Positions 14,390 through 26,775 of a DNA stretch of 64,000 bases are shown here, one piece after another. Positions within the stretch are counted from its first letter, which is position 1. Every line of letters starts with the position of its first letter. This DNA is from Globodera rostochiensis (lineage: Eukaryota; Nematoda; Chromadorea; Rhabditida; Heteroderidae). The position numbers and the translations under genes were made by a program. The stretch lies in assembly GCA_018350325.1 (NCBI GenBank), contig JAEVLN010000020.1:124001-188000 (forward strand). The letters are read 5' to 3'. The notes under the pieces are model-generated. The model made no database searches. It saw only the letters and a program-made list of their open reading frames with translations, and was not told the origin of the DNA.

Positions 14390-17300
14390 TTTAGAATTAT
14401 AATCCAATTATGAGTCAATGAATTAAATGTACTGGTTAAAACGAAAATATTGTTTATATTATTTTCTATAATAAATTTACTAATGAAAAGGAATAAAATG
14501 TGTTAACAAGCCAAACATAAAACAGATTTTATTTCAAAAATAAATTTAAATTTCATTTTTTTTATTTTTTTATTTCAGTTTATTCATTCAACTTTAAATA
14601 TAAAAATAAAAAATAAAGTATTACAAATGAGAATATATTACCTCTAATCACATTGGCAAAAGTAAAAATATTAAAATTTTTACAAATAAAATAAAATATG
14701 AGTCGGTATATATTTTTTTGAAGCATATAATAGAGCAAAGTTAACTCAGCAAATCAATAAATCAAAAATAATTATAATTACGCTGTTGTCTCATACTTCT
14801 TGCACCGACGAAGTAACGCAAGAAAGAATCGACGAAGACATGATATAACAAGAAACTTTGTTTATTATTAATTGAAACTAAATGTTGAATAAAAATCTCT
14901 TATTAATACTTTATTTAAAAAATAAATTTAAATTTCATTTTTTCTATTTATTAATTACAGCTATTCAAATTCAACTTTAAAATCAATTACAATTTTTATA
15001 AATTTAATTGTTATTAAGCGACTAAATAATATTATATACAATATTACAATCACAACAAAAAACTTCTTTAAAAAATAATGTTTTAACATTGAAGTTGTTT
15101 TCGTTTAGCGAGCAAAACATCAAGCAAAAAATAATGATTAAAACCATAAAAGAAAAATTGTCAGTTTTTTAATGTCTTCAACTTAAAATTTTATTTTAAT
15201 TCTTTATTGTTGTGTGTAAAGGGTGTAAGTCTTAAAATAAAAATACAATTATAAAAAACAGATAAAAACAAAAAAAAAAGGATTATTTTCAGATTATAAA
15301 AAATCAAAACACATTCTCAAAAAAAGGAACAACAAACAATATGTTAAAAGTTAAAATAAAATATTCCGACATTATAATCAGCAATACACTATTTAAATCT
15401 AATACCTAAATGTTGAAAAAAATATGAATATATGTAAGCAATTAAAAATTTTATAATTGCTAATTATACAAATGGGCGGAATGGAAAAAGATTGGACAAT
15501 TATCATTAAAAAATTAACTATTTAGTTAGTAATACAATTGACAAAAAGATTAAAGCAATATTATTTAATCATTCAATTTTAAACTTTTAAAAAAATAAAT
15601 TGGTTATATCATCAGATAAACTGTTTTATTAATTAATAAAACCTCCTATATTACATTTTCAATGAGATAAAAATCAAATGTGTAGAAATTTATTACTTTA
15701 TTTAATATAGGAAAACTTCAAAATTAACTTAAAAATCGCTATTAACTTTATAGATCTGGCTGGGTGTCATCATTGATTCCGTTTTAATGCACAAAGTTGT
15801 TGTGTTTATTAAATTAAAAATCTAATCAAGTATAATAAAAATAAAACTTCGCTTAAAGGAACAAGAAAATTGATTTGGAACAAGTAGATAAAATAACCAT
15901 GTAGGCTTATAGAAAATTACAAGTAAAGTCGAACAATCGTTAGCATCATTATTTTAATAAAATAATGTTATAATCCGGGATTTGAAATGGATATAAAAAT
16001 TCGCATGCACCAAATGACAAGATTAATGTTTTGCTAGAAATAGCACAACAAAGGGTCCTAGTTGGATTCAGCCGACCACTCACAAGGCAATTGCTGCTAT
16101 TTTGAAAGATTATGTAGATTTATTTTATTTTCTACATCGCTTTCCTTCGCAAAACAATTTAAGTAAAATAAAAATTAAATGGTTTCAAGTAAACATAATA
16201 TTATAAACAGAAAAAAACACATAATTTACTTGGAAAATAATTATTTATGGCAAAGAAATTTTAAAAAGAATAAATGGAATAAAAATAAGAAACGTCAACT
16301 AGAATAATTTAATGAAATAATTCACCAGACAACGGTAAAACACAGCCGCAAAATTTGTTAAACTAACGCGCAAACGGGTGCCAAGACAGTAAAATGCAAA
16401 AAATGTTAACTTTAAGACTGAATTGAGTCTTCTTGACGACATTGTTAAATGCGCGTTTCTCATTATTTGTGCTTGTTGAATAAACGTTTTTTTAATTTGG
16501 TTTATATTTAGTACACGTTAATATACTATATCAAAAAAGTATTATAAAAACTTTAAAAATTCAAAATATTCAAATGGATAAACGACAAAGAGGCGCTAAA
16601 ATTTTTATATTTATCTTTTGTAGTAACTTTGTTTTCGGTCGTGTTTGGCATTAATTTAAAAAATTTTATATACTTTTTATGGTTAAATAGTAAGTATCTT
16701 AAAAAGGGATCATTATCCAATTCTTTAAAATTTATCATTAGGACATACTTTCATACCTATTATATTTACTTTAAAATTAAAATTCTTTATTTCTCGGTGT
16801 TGATAAATTACATTTTATTTTATCCAGATTTTATTATTTTTGAAATTGGTTTACTCTAATTTAGTCGTATTCTGCATGTACTTTTTATGCATTTAATTGA
16901 TCTAATTTCGCCTCTCCCAGGACCTTCCTCTTTTTTGGCAGGGCAACGCGATCCCCTGATTGTTGTATGAACGCTCGGCAATAATCCCTTGCTTGTATTT
17001 GCTCGAAGATGCTTGATTCAAGTTTGGCTAATGGTATCAGGGTTTAAAATTTCTTTGTATTCTCTATTATCAAAAATGTTTTATTTAGTTCGCGAGTTGA
17101 ATGAATTCAACAATTTTATTTTTTTAATTTTTTGGTTGTCTTTATTTCGCATTTTTCTTGTTGCCCTTACTGCATTTACTTTTATTTTTTATATTAAATA
17201 ATTAAATTTTGTTAGATTTGGATTTGTAGAAGTTGTTTTACTTAGTATAATATATAATTCATTATGGACTCTCACCAAGATTCAAATCCTGTTCCATTTC

Positions 17301-20300
17301 CAATTTAAAAAATGTTAAATTAAAAATTGAACTAACTTAATATTCTTCTTATATTTTACTCGTTTGCAATTCAATATAATAATACCTTATTGTTTGTCGA
17401 CAATAAAAATGTTTCCCGAGTTCTATGTTCTTTTGAAAAAGTTGCAGTTTTTTAATATTTTTTTAATTGATACATAGATTCTGATTTAAATATAGGTTTT
17501 ATGTTTTTTGATAAATTAAATTGCATAATTATTTCTTTTATCGTTATATATTAAAACTATATTATCGCTCATGAATAATAAAATTGATTATTAAATACAT
17601 TTTTTGTGTGAATTTGTTTATGCGGATTTGTTTTGCCATTTTTTCAATTAAAAAAAAATTCAAATAATAGTTTATTAGTATTTATTAAAAACTTCAACTA
17701 TTAGTCAAATTTATTAAATTTTGGAAGCATTTTCAATTTATAATATTTTTGTGTCCAAACGTTTTTTGCGCTTAAAAACAAGCCAGATTGGGTTTTAGTT
17801 AAATTGTGTTTAATTTATAAACCTTTTATAAAACATTAACCCATTGACGTTTATCTTTGTCGAATGCTGTTAAATTGTTTAAAGGAATTATATTTTATTA
17901 TTTTTATTTACTGTATTTAGTTTAAATTAAATTTTAAAAAACGCAGATTCTAAGTTATTTAATTATTTTAGCTTTATTAATTATCATAAAAAATTAACTT
18001 CTCAGTATCAGACCTTTGATTGTAGCAGCTAAAACATGTCTTTTAATTAATCTACGTTTAAATTTAAAAATGAAAGTTCTACATTAAAAAATTTCGAATT
18101 AAATTTAACAAATATTTATAAAATAAAAGAGTTTATTTATTTGTGTCAATTATTTATTAAGGTTAATAATAATTATTGTATTTTGTTTTATTTAAGCGTT
18201 ATTAGATTTCGATGTTGAAATAATTTTAAATTAATTTGTGGCACTTTAATATATTTAATAGAATTTTTAATTTACATTATTTTTTTACTTCCAACACATT
18301 AAATTTTTCTAAATATTAGAATTGGCGTTTTCATTACCCGATTCAAATTTCTTTATTTTTATGTAGAGTTGTTTTTGCAACTTCTTAAATGTTTATTGTT
18401 CTTTTAAAATTATTTAATTTTACTATAATTTTATAATTGTAAATATTTTAAACTTTTTTTTAACTCTCATTAAACGTTGTGAATTTTTATAAATTATCCA
18501 ATATCTAGATTGTACCCCATCGAGGTTTATCATATTCTTTTTTGCGCAGCCAAATCCCAAACTTGCTAGAGAGCGCGCCTCCGAAGTTTAGCTTTATTCT
18601 TTTAAGGCACAATATCATATATTTATGAAATATTTTTATTTTAATTTTTTTTTTTGAACCCTCTTTTTCTCTAAACTGAAGTTTTATAGAATAATTTGTT
18701 TTTAATAAAAATAATATAAATAATATCACTTAATTATGAATACATTTCAGGCGCGAGGTTCACAGTTATTACAATTTCTATGTTTGTTTGTTACTTATAA
18801 ATTGTTTTTTATTATTAATATTTTATGTAAACATTTTTAAATTTGTTTTATTCTTTCCTTTTATTCTTTTATTCATAGAATTTTTAAGTATAGCTTTAAT
18901 TTTTAAGTGTTCTTAGTAAAATCTATTAGCAAAATTCATTAATTCTGTTTCGTGCTTTAGTCCCGGTTTTGACATTTTTGCTGATATCGTCGACGACCAC
19001 GGCTGCGGGATCATTTATACTTTTTTGCAAATAATTTATTTTGCGTAATTTTTATTATCCGTTCACCCATCGGGCATCTAGTACTGATCCTTTAACAATT
19101 TTTTTTAAGGAAATTGGCTTTTTACATATTGTGATAAACTTTTTGTTAAATCGGCATTAATCTTTTTAACTATTTTGCATTTTTGTACTTTCTTATCTTT
19201 GCTATTTTTTACGTTTATCAACTTGTTGATAGTTTGATTCATGATATTGATTTCTAAACTCTTTTATTAATGTTTTTTTTGTGTTAAGGTATTCTCATAA
19301 ATATTATTTAATTCATCTTTAAATTGGTGTTTAATTTTAATAATTAACAAATTAAATCGAATAAGCATTGGATTATAATTATAAAAATTGCAAATTTTAT
19401 TAATTAATATATTGTTTTAAATTTCAAACAAAAAAATTTATTAATCATATTAGTTGATATTATGTCAACAACGCTTGATTTCTTCATTCGTCAACAAAAT
19501 CAACTTCAAGAGCATGTAATCTTATTTTTGCAATATCTTGTAGAAAAATATCCATAATTATGCATTTAAATGCACTAATTACTTGTAAATTTTTTTATCT
19601 ATTTTAAATTTAATTAAAATATAGTTATTTTGCCATTTTCACAATGTCAACTTTTTTAGTTAACAGTCAATTAAATTGGTTGTTGAAATGTTTTATTAAT
19701 AACGGCAACAATAGAACTCGGCTTGATACTAAATAATTTGTATTTTTTCCTGCTTTTTACAATTCCGCGATTCGTTGTCCTAGTGCGGTTTATTTATAGA
19801 AACAATTTTTGAAATTTCAATATATTCATAATTTAATGTTTATATCGAATTTTTTATATTTTAAAAAGTTTTTAAATTTGAAATATTGGTAAAAAAATGA
19901 ACTTTGTATAGAATAATTAGACAGTAATTGTATTTATGTGTACTTCATAAATTTTCAAGCAAAATATTAAAAAAAATTTAAATCGTGAGAGAATGTTTCT
20001 CTATTTTGGAGGAATTGTAATTTTTCTCCATTCTGAAGTATCAATCTAACTGAATGTATTAACTATATAAGAAAGTGAATTGAGCAGAATCACAATAAAA
20101 TAAACTAAAATTAATGAAAATGTCAAAAACCACAATGTATTTTATATTTGAAAGCTTAAAGTATTTATCATAAATTTAATTTTTTTAAATATTTACCGCT
20201 TTATCTTAAAATTTATTATTGCATAGCGCAATAACTGACCTTTACATAAATATTATTTCAAAAGTTGTTGTTAAAATGTTATTTAAAACTAAGTGTAAAT

Positions 20301-20984
20301 AATTTTTTAGTAGGTTGTTAATATATTATTATTAAATTTAAAAGATTTGGTAGACCTTTCAAAAGCTATAAATTAAACTAAACTGATAATTTGATTATGC
20401 TTATTTTTCTTTTGCAATTTTGTTTTACACCATTCAATAAAGTTTCTCCTTATTCTACAAATTAATTTTTGCCTTTGTTTTTGTAATTAATAGTTGTTAT
20501 CTGACTTGTATTGTTTGTTTAATTTTTAAATTAAAAAATATATAATTAGCTTTATTCATTAAATTTGCCATATATTTAATAATTTACAAAAAAGGACAAA
20601 TTATCATTTTTAATATACTAATTATTTTTATTGCCGAATTTAGGTAACTAGAATTTGTCAACTGAAAACGATTTATATTTAATACCTTATTAGAGTATTA
20701 TTAATAAATATATTTGATGTTGCGTTTCTTTTTTTTGCCTTCAAGAATCTTGCCTTCAGCGTTGTTGCAATGAATGTTTTTATTGATGTTGTAGTGTTCT
20801 AAAAGTTTGAATAAAGGAAAAATTTTAACGTATTAATAAAATTAACAACCCCATTTATTCTTGTATTGTAGCATTTAAATTTACAGAATCGTAGGCCATA
20901 TCTACCGTTTTAGCTCGCTGAGCGAATAAATGTTCCATAGTTTATGTTTTGTATAAAGATATATATTCTGCTGAGTAAAAAAAT
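14390..20984. other. AT-rich flank, no gene seen
   Basis: A-rich to about 16.4 kb, then T-rich. Islands of higher GC occur near 14795-14845, 16365-16440, 16905-17020, 18510-18590 and 18950-19085. The last begins after a CTTTAG site and is briefly open (GFDIFADIVDDHGCG), so it could be a decayed or isolated exon. Nothing certain. Confidence 0.5.
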
Positions 20985-21330
20985 AACAATAGTAAACTAA
21001 AACAATTAGCTTTATATATATGAAAAACCTTAAATTGTGATTTCAAGCAAAATATGTCATTCTATAAAAAATAAAATAATTACGGATAATCATGACAAAA
21101 TAATAAGTAAAAAATTTGTTTGCTAATAAATGGGCAGCAACCGGTTATTTAATCATAACAAAAAAAATTCAAATATAATAAACTAATTTTTCATTTGTAA
21201 ATTTTGAATTATTTTTCTAAGAATGGTTCTCTTTTTTACAAAATAAAAGGTCTTTTAGGAATAAACAACAAATATTAAAGTTAAAATAACCATGATCAAC
21301 TGAACTACAAGCCTTATATTCAAAAAATAA
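20985..21330 (-). repeat. Interspersed repeat family D, inverted copy 2
   Basis: Reverse complement of 13485-13860. The pair encloses about 7 kb and could form a large foldback. Confidence 0.88.
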
Positions 21331-23961
21331 AAAAATATGCAATAAATTCGAAAATGTATTTAAATCTAAAAACATAACTAAAAAATTAATAAATTATGCT
21401 GGTGGCGGCATAAGAAAACCCTTATATTTTTATTGGCTGGCTTTGAGCAATTACAATTAACTTATTCATATTGTTATTAAAAATGGTAAATTAGAAAATT
21501 AATTGGGTACATTATACACATATTAGTAAAATCAACAAACAAAAAAATTGTCAATAAATTCAAAGCAATTTAATAAATGATTGTTAGAGACATAAACAAA
21601 AAAAACTTAAATATTAACAAATTATTAGTTCAAATACAATTGGCGGATCCAAAAAATACACGCTAGAATTTTAAGAAGCGCAAATGAATTTGAGGAGTTT
21701 ATTTTATCGACCAACTATATAATTAATCTCTTAATTCAATTATAACCTTACTTGAGTTATTAAAATAAACAGTAATATTTGATATTTGATTAAACCATTA
21801 AATTCAATTTCTTTTATTTAAAAATTTATAAAATTATTATTTTAAAAATAAGTCTCCAACTTGTAATGAGAAAAAGTAAAAACCCATATAACAATTCTGA
21901 CTTTGTTAAGTGATAGTGAATTTTAAAATTATTAACTGAAGAACTCCCGAACGAATAAAACTTTTAAAATTCTTTAAGCTATGCCCAAATAAATCAAATA
22001 CTATAACATTTGCTAATTAAAGTAATTAAATGTAGAAGATTAATTCATTTTCATGTTTCAAATATGCTTTGTTTAAATTGAAACATTACTTGAATTTGAG
22101 ATTAAATATTATAAAATTATTTTTAACAATATTAAATAAAAATTTCATTTGCAATGGGCCATGAGACTAAAAGATTATTTAAAATCAAAATTAACAAAAT
22201 ATTTTTATTAAGAATAAATTATTGACTTGATTATAATTCATTTATGATGTAAAATTTAACAATTAACGTTACAAACAATAATAATGCAAATCAATGTGGA
22301 ATGAAATTAAATATGAAAATCACAAAAGTTGGGAATCATCTCTTGAAAGTTTAGATATGGGTTACACAATGATATGACGTACCGGTACGATAATATTTAC
22401 ACAATGCACCGCTATTTAAAAAATATAATCCCATTTCTAACCAATAAAATAACAATAAACCCCTAAAAGAAGAGAACAAAAAGGAATATTTCGACGCACC
22501 GGAAATAAAACATCTACATATTTTTATCTTGCTTTTTAATTTATATTAAATTAAAAACGTTTTGGGACAAAATTATTGAAATTATATAATATCTTAAAGA
22601 CAAATAAAAACTGCTCTTCAATTATTAAAAATATATCACTATATGATAAAAAAAAATTAAATTTTTTATATAATAAGATAAACAAAGAAAAAAAAATATT
22701 GAGCCTACCCTACAGGCATGCTCGACCATAAAGGGAAAAAAAGCAATGATGATACGCCGGCAAATTATGCAAATGATAAAAATAAGTGTGCAGTTCATTA
22801 TTCTAAATTTAAAATACTACTTAAATATCATGACTTTGCAAGACCTGCTCGACAATCGCCAATCTCGAGACCAGGTCTATATTAAAAAACAATACATTAA
22901 TTTAAAGCAAAAATTTTTAAACGCGCAAAACGAATTTTTAAAAATATCAATATATTAAATTGGTGTTACAAATTGTGATGTCAAGTTATTTCAATTTTTA
23001 CGCAGTTCCGATTGATAATTAAATCTACATAGGATAAACAAATAAAAATATTTTGATGTTATATTAAAAGCATGTTTGAAATTAAATTCCTAATAAAAAA
23101 GTGGAAAGTGATAAAACAATGAATTTAATTATTTAAAAATAAATAAATCTCATAAATACTAAAATTAAATTTATAATTACAAATAGTTTGAGAGAAGGGC
23201 TAAAGATAATTATTGTTATTGAGCAAAAATAGTAAAATTTTAAATGATTAAAAACATAAATCACTCATTATGGCAACAGTATAAAAAAATGTGTAACCTC
23301 TTGCTAGTTGGCAAAAAAATATATATATCCAAATAAAAATAGCAAGTTTAAATCAATATTTTGAATTAAAATTATAGTTAATTTAAAAATAATAAACCGC
23401 TGCTACTAAACTTTTTTCAGCATTATAATTTCTCAAAAACAAGAAACGCTGGATCGTCAAAAACCGATACGAGAAGATGACAAGGAAGCTCAAATTTTTC
23501 TTTTACTTTGCGCATTTTGAATTTAGAGAAATTGTTAAATTGGATTCTTAAAATGATAAAATATAAATAATTCCCTTAATTCAAAGGCGAATGCAATTTA
23601 CAATGTAAAAACTGTATAATTTTATAAACCTAACGAGGATAAAAAAACTAATTGAAAATCAACGATATTGCCGGAACTGTTTACTTTTTACACTTACAAA
23701 CAAATTTAAGTCCTTTATGCATTAAATTTAAAAAAATATCAATATAAAATATTAAAGATGTCAAATAATGAGTGAAAATAAATTTTCATCAGAAGAATAT
23801 ACATATTAATTATAGGAATAAATATTCGTTAAAGCAAAAAATTTATGAAAAAAATAACCACAGATTAATTTTTTGACGATCTATACCTTTAATTTGTAAT
23901 TATAATAATAGCATCTCCCACTGATTTAACGATTATTGCATCAAGGTTAAAACTAGAGTCC
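21331..23961. other. A-rich flank upstream of the Maverick, no gene seen
   Basis: Strongly A-rich on the plus strand with few islands (22360-22400, 23430-23500). Apart from the doubtful 22746-22958 frame there is no coding signal. Confidence 0.5.
22746..22958 (+). CDS. Possible short flank ORF (70 aa)
   Basis: An ATG-started frame in A-rich sequence. It includes a less AT-rich, protein-like stretch (MTLQDLLDNRQSRDQVYIKK). No splice sites, promoter or homology visible. Listed only because its composition differs from the surroundings. Confidence 0.15.
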   Translation: MMIRRQIMQMIKISVQFIILNLKYYLNIMTLQDLLDNRQSRDQVYIKKQYINLKQKFLNAQNEFLKISIY

Positions 23962-24120
23962 GGACCAAACAAATAATTGTACAAAAATACCCAAATATTT
24001 GTATAAAAAATTTGACCCAAAATTTGTTTTTTTTGTTTGTTTGGTCAAATTGGGGCTCAACCCAAAAAAACCAAAACCCCAAAAAACCCAAAAAATATTG
24101 TACAAATATTTGTTTGGTCC
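23962..24120. repeat. Imperfect palindromic element (GGACCAAACAAAT ends)
   Basis: The ends GGACCAAACAAAT... (23962) and ...ATTTGTTTGGTCC (24120) are inverted. Internal TTGTACAAA-type and TTGACC/GGTCAA segments also pair imperfectly. It resembles a short foldback or MITE-like element beside the (CA)n tract. No clear target duplication was found. Confidence 0.55.
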
Positions 24121-24178
24121 AACGTATTTTTTGTACAATTTTTTTGGGCGGCATCCAATTTTATATTCTAATTAGATT

Positions 24179-24391
<213 letters not shown>

Positions 24392-24657
24392 GATTTGAAA
24401 AAATAAGTTAATTAAAACGATAACATTAAGCAAAAGTCAAAAGTTTTTTATCAATGAATAATCTTTTAAATATAAAAAATTAAATTCAAATATTCATATG
24501 AGGGAAAAAAATGTTTAATTAAATAAGTGAGAAACTGGACGTTCTACAATACCAATACAAAAATGTGAACAAATAAATAAAGCCGATTATATTTTTGGAA
24601 AAAGATCAAATAAAATTTTCACACTTTTGTTTCACTAGCACAGATGTTTGCAGCAAG

Positions 24658-24663
24658 TATTAC
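24658..24663. repeat. Left target-site duplication (TATTAC)
   Basis: TATTAC directly precedes the first base of the left inverted repeat (AGTAGTACC...). The same six bases directly follow the right inverted repeat. A 6-bp duplication is the hallmark of Maverick integration. Confidence 0.95.
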
Positions 24664-25186
24664 AGTAGTACCAGTTGCCGGACCTTTTCAGGGTGTGAAA
24701 ATTCACACCTTTGATGTTGCCGCCTTTGTGGGGTAATTAATTAGGGGCGGGGTCCGTGGGGGGAGGGCTGAGGGTGTGGGGGTGTTGTGGGGGAGGGGTC
24801 CGAGGGTGTGGGGGAGGGTCCGAGGGTGTAGGGGGGTTGTGGGGGAGGGGTCCGAGGGTGTGGGAGAGGGGTCCGAGGGTTTGTGGGGGAGGGTCCGAGG
24901 GTATAGGGGGGTTGTGGGGGGGGGGGGGGGGGAGGGGGATAATTAGTGGAGGGGTCCGTGGGTGTAGGGGGAGGGGTCCGAGGGGTGTCAAAGGGAGTGG
25001 TCCGAGAGCCATTTGATCCTTTGATGGTGCCGCGGCACGCGGGAGGGGTCCGTGGGAGCCGCGGCATCCGCGGCGAGGGAGGGGAAGGAGCCGGCGAGGG
25101 GGAGGGGGCCGAGGGCAGAGAAGGAGAAGTAAAGACAGAGAGAGAGAGAGAGAGTGGGGAGGCAGGCAGTTAGAGAAAGATAGGAG
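24664..25186 (+). repeat. Left terminal inverted repeat
   Basis: It is the reverse complement of 46375-46917 with some length differences. In order it holds the terminal AGTAGTACC, an imperfect palindrome (GGTGTGAA-AA-TTCACACC at 24692-24709), a roughly 250-bp G-rich tandem array built on GTCCGAGGGTGTGGGGGAGG-like units with a long G run near 24918-24934, a GC-rich CCGCGGC-type stretch, and a GA-rich tail (AGAGAG). Similarity to the right copy decays gradually after about 25186, so the inner boundary is approximate. Confidence 0.93.
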
Positions 25187-25470
25187 AGAAGCAGAGAAGT
25201 AGAAGTAAAGAGAGAGAGAGAGAGAGAGTTGGGGTAATTAGAGGTTTAATAGTTGTAACGGGAGGGGGTGAGCGGGGCATCCTTGTGCATGCATATGACC
25301 TAATTTTCGGGAGTGACCACGACAAACAATCAATCGCATAAAAGAAGTAGGAAACTGATGTTATTCACATTTCATTTGTATAACCATTCACATAACTCCA
25401 ATCAGCTCTCGCTGAGCGAAACGAAAGTTTTCAAATGGAAATTGTTTCTTTTTAGGAATAATTTTTGAAA
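25187..25470. other. Intergenic: GA-rich tail and left-arm leader
   Basis: This stretch holds the decaying GA-rich end of the inverted repeat ((AG)n around 25210-25230) and then ordinary mixed sequence leading to the first small gene. No open frame, hairpin or recognisable motif was seen. Confidence 0.5.
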
Positions 25471-25751
25471 ATGCCGCCTTTTGACGACAGAAACGACAAC
25501 ACTGCCCCCCGACAACCACCACAACCGGTCCAAAACAATGGACGTCGTTCGCCAGATGAAGAAGATGAGAACGGTGCATTGATGGAGATGTACGACAACG
25601 CACAGCAAGTGAGCTAATTTATTGTTAACCTCAAACATTTTTATTTTGTAAGGTGCTCCGCGATTGGGGACCACAAACGGGCCCGCGAGTGATTGCAGCA
25701 ATCCGCGCATATGCCGTCAACAGAGGAATTCAATGGCCACGCGAGGAGTGA
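25471..25751 (+). CDS. Small two-exon hypothetical protein (78 aa)
   Basis: Exons are 25471-25608 and 25653-25751. The 44-bp intron has a GTGAGC donor and a T-rich acceptor (ATTTTGTAAG), and both exons join in phase 0 into an unbroken 78-aa frame. The N-terminal half is proline/glutamine-rich and acidic (DEEDEN). The C-terminal half is GC-rich and codon-like (WGPQTGPRVIAAIRAYAVNR, ending PREE). An AATAAA-type signal lies about 60 bp after the stop. It is the first gene inside the left repeat, on the same strand as the virion block. I do not recognise the family. The in-frame fit across a nematode-sized intron is the main reason to believe it. Confidence 0.6.
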
Positions 25752-26045
25752 GGATTGACAAAATTGGTCGGATCATCGATCAACTTTTAAACCAAATTTT
25801 GATTTTGAAATAAAATTGTTGTGTTATATTGTCTTTGGGATCAATTGTGGGGGAAGAGGCAGAGAAAGCGGATAGGGGAAGGAAGGGATTGTGCTGCGCA
25901 CAATGTTGACTTAGCGAAAATTGGTGATGACCAAAGGTGGAAAGGATTTAACAAAAAATATTTTTAATTTTATACAATAAAGAAAATTTATTGACAAAAA
26001 AATTTAAATTTATACAATAAAATCATTATAATTTTACAATGTAAT
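25752..26045. other. Intergenic between left-arm genes
   Basis: It contains an AATAAA-type polyadenylation signal near 25808 for the upstream small gene and AT-rich sequence near 25960-26040 that would be the 3' end of the minus-strand gene. No gene was seen. Confidence 0.4.
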
Positions 26046-26406
26046 TTACAAATTTTCGCTAGTCATCCGAGTCCGTGCGCGGAAATGCCGGCATAAAATT
26101 GTCGGCCTCGACTTTCGTCCAGTACGCCTCAGAATGGCGTCGGTAAAACTAAGCTTCCCTTGTTGTCATCCGGGAAGTTCGGCCGTCGTCGGCTCGTTGA
26201 AATAACTGAAAAGACAATTTTTGCTTTCATTTTATTTCTTTAAAATTTAAAAAATGTTTTCATTTTTAATTTCAAACTTACGTAATTTGTTCCGCTCTGG
26301 AATTTTTGCATGCCACAATTGTGACATAATGCGGCTTATTCCCCGTGTTGTAGCATTTGAAGTCGGCAAAAAAGAAGGCGAAATTGTTTGGGTTGTCGTC
26401 AAACAT
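26046..26406 (-). pseudogene. Minus-strand two-exon coding signal, probably frameshifted
   Basis: Reading the minus strand, an ATG at 26406 opens exon 1 (26282-26406), with clear protein-like composition (FADFKCYNTGNKPHYVTIVA). It ends at a consensus GTAAGT donor. A TTTTCAG acceptor ends at 26206. In the predicted phase exon 2 runs only 12 more residues to a TGA (26166-26168). A different frame of the same exon is coding-like further on (HSEAYWTKVEADNFMPAFPR, ending TDSDD at about 26061), with one in-frame TAG before it. The simplest reading is a small gene of roughly 90-110 codons carrying a 1-2 base frameshift, or one with an unrecognised splice choice. An acceptor-like TTTAG just upstream (about 26424) leaves room for an earlier exon. 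Family not recognised. Confidence 0.35.
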
Positions 26407-26775
26407 CGCCTTCGGTGAAAATACCTAAATATTCTAATTTAAACATTTGAAAATAAATAATTAAAAAGGGAAATAATTCTCGGTCAATACCGAGAGAAAC
26501 AGAGAGGACTTAATGATGGGGGCGCCGCCGTAAAGGCGGGGAGTTCCTTTGTGCTTGGAATGACCTCCCTTTTTACAAGTGACCCACCGCAAAAACAATC
26601 AATATAGACAAACTAGAATTTTCACACGGGGCTCTTTTCAAAAGTGGGCGGAGTCTAAAGAGGAAACTCGGTACCAAGTTCGACTTCCCTAATAAAATCC
26701 CAAATCATTCTTCAAATTTCACACAAATCATCCCACACCCTAATTTTCAAAATTTCAATTCTCCAAAAAAATATA
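26407..26775 (+). promoter_or_regulatory. Leader/promoter region of the virion gene block
   Basis: This 370-bp spacer separates the minus-strand gene from the capsid block. It contains a small hairpin (CTCGGT...ACCGAG near 26481), a GGGCGGAG box on the plus strand at 26646-26653 followed by TCTAAAG, and a run of pyrimidine-rich text ending in an A-rich leader directly before the ATG at 26776. The same GGGCGGAG-Y-T-A box recurs at 34743 and, inverted, at 40875. Promoter function is inferred from position only. Confidence 0.4.

Noticed and set aside
17255..17310. tRNA-like 3' half (CACCAAGATTCAAATCC)
   Set aside because: No matching 5' half or acceptor stem upstream within tRNA length.
22746..22958. 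Confident host gene
   Set aside because: Only a short island looks protein-like and there is no homology or splice evidence, so it was kept as a low-confidence entry only.
24737..25173. Pro- and Gly-rich frames in the left terminal repeat (and the mirror frames in the right one)
   Set aside because: Produced by the G-rich/C-rich tandem array. They occur on both strands and both ends, so they are compositional.
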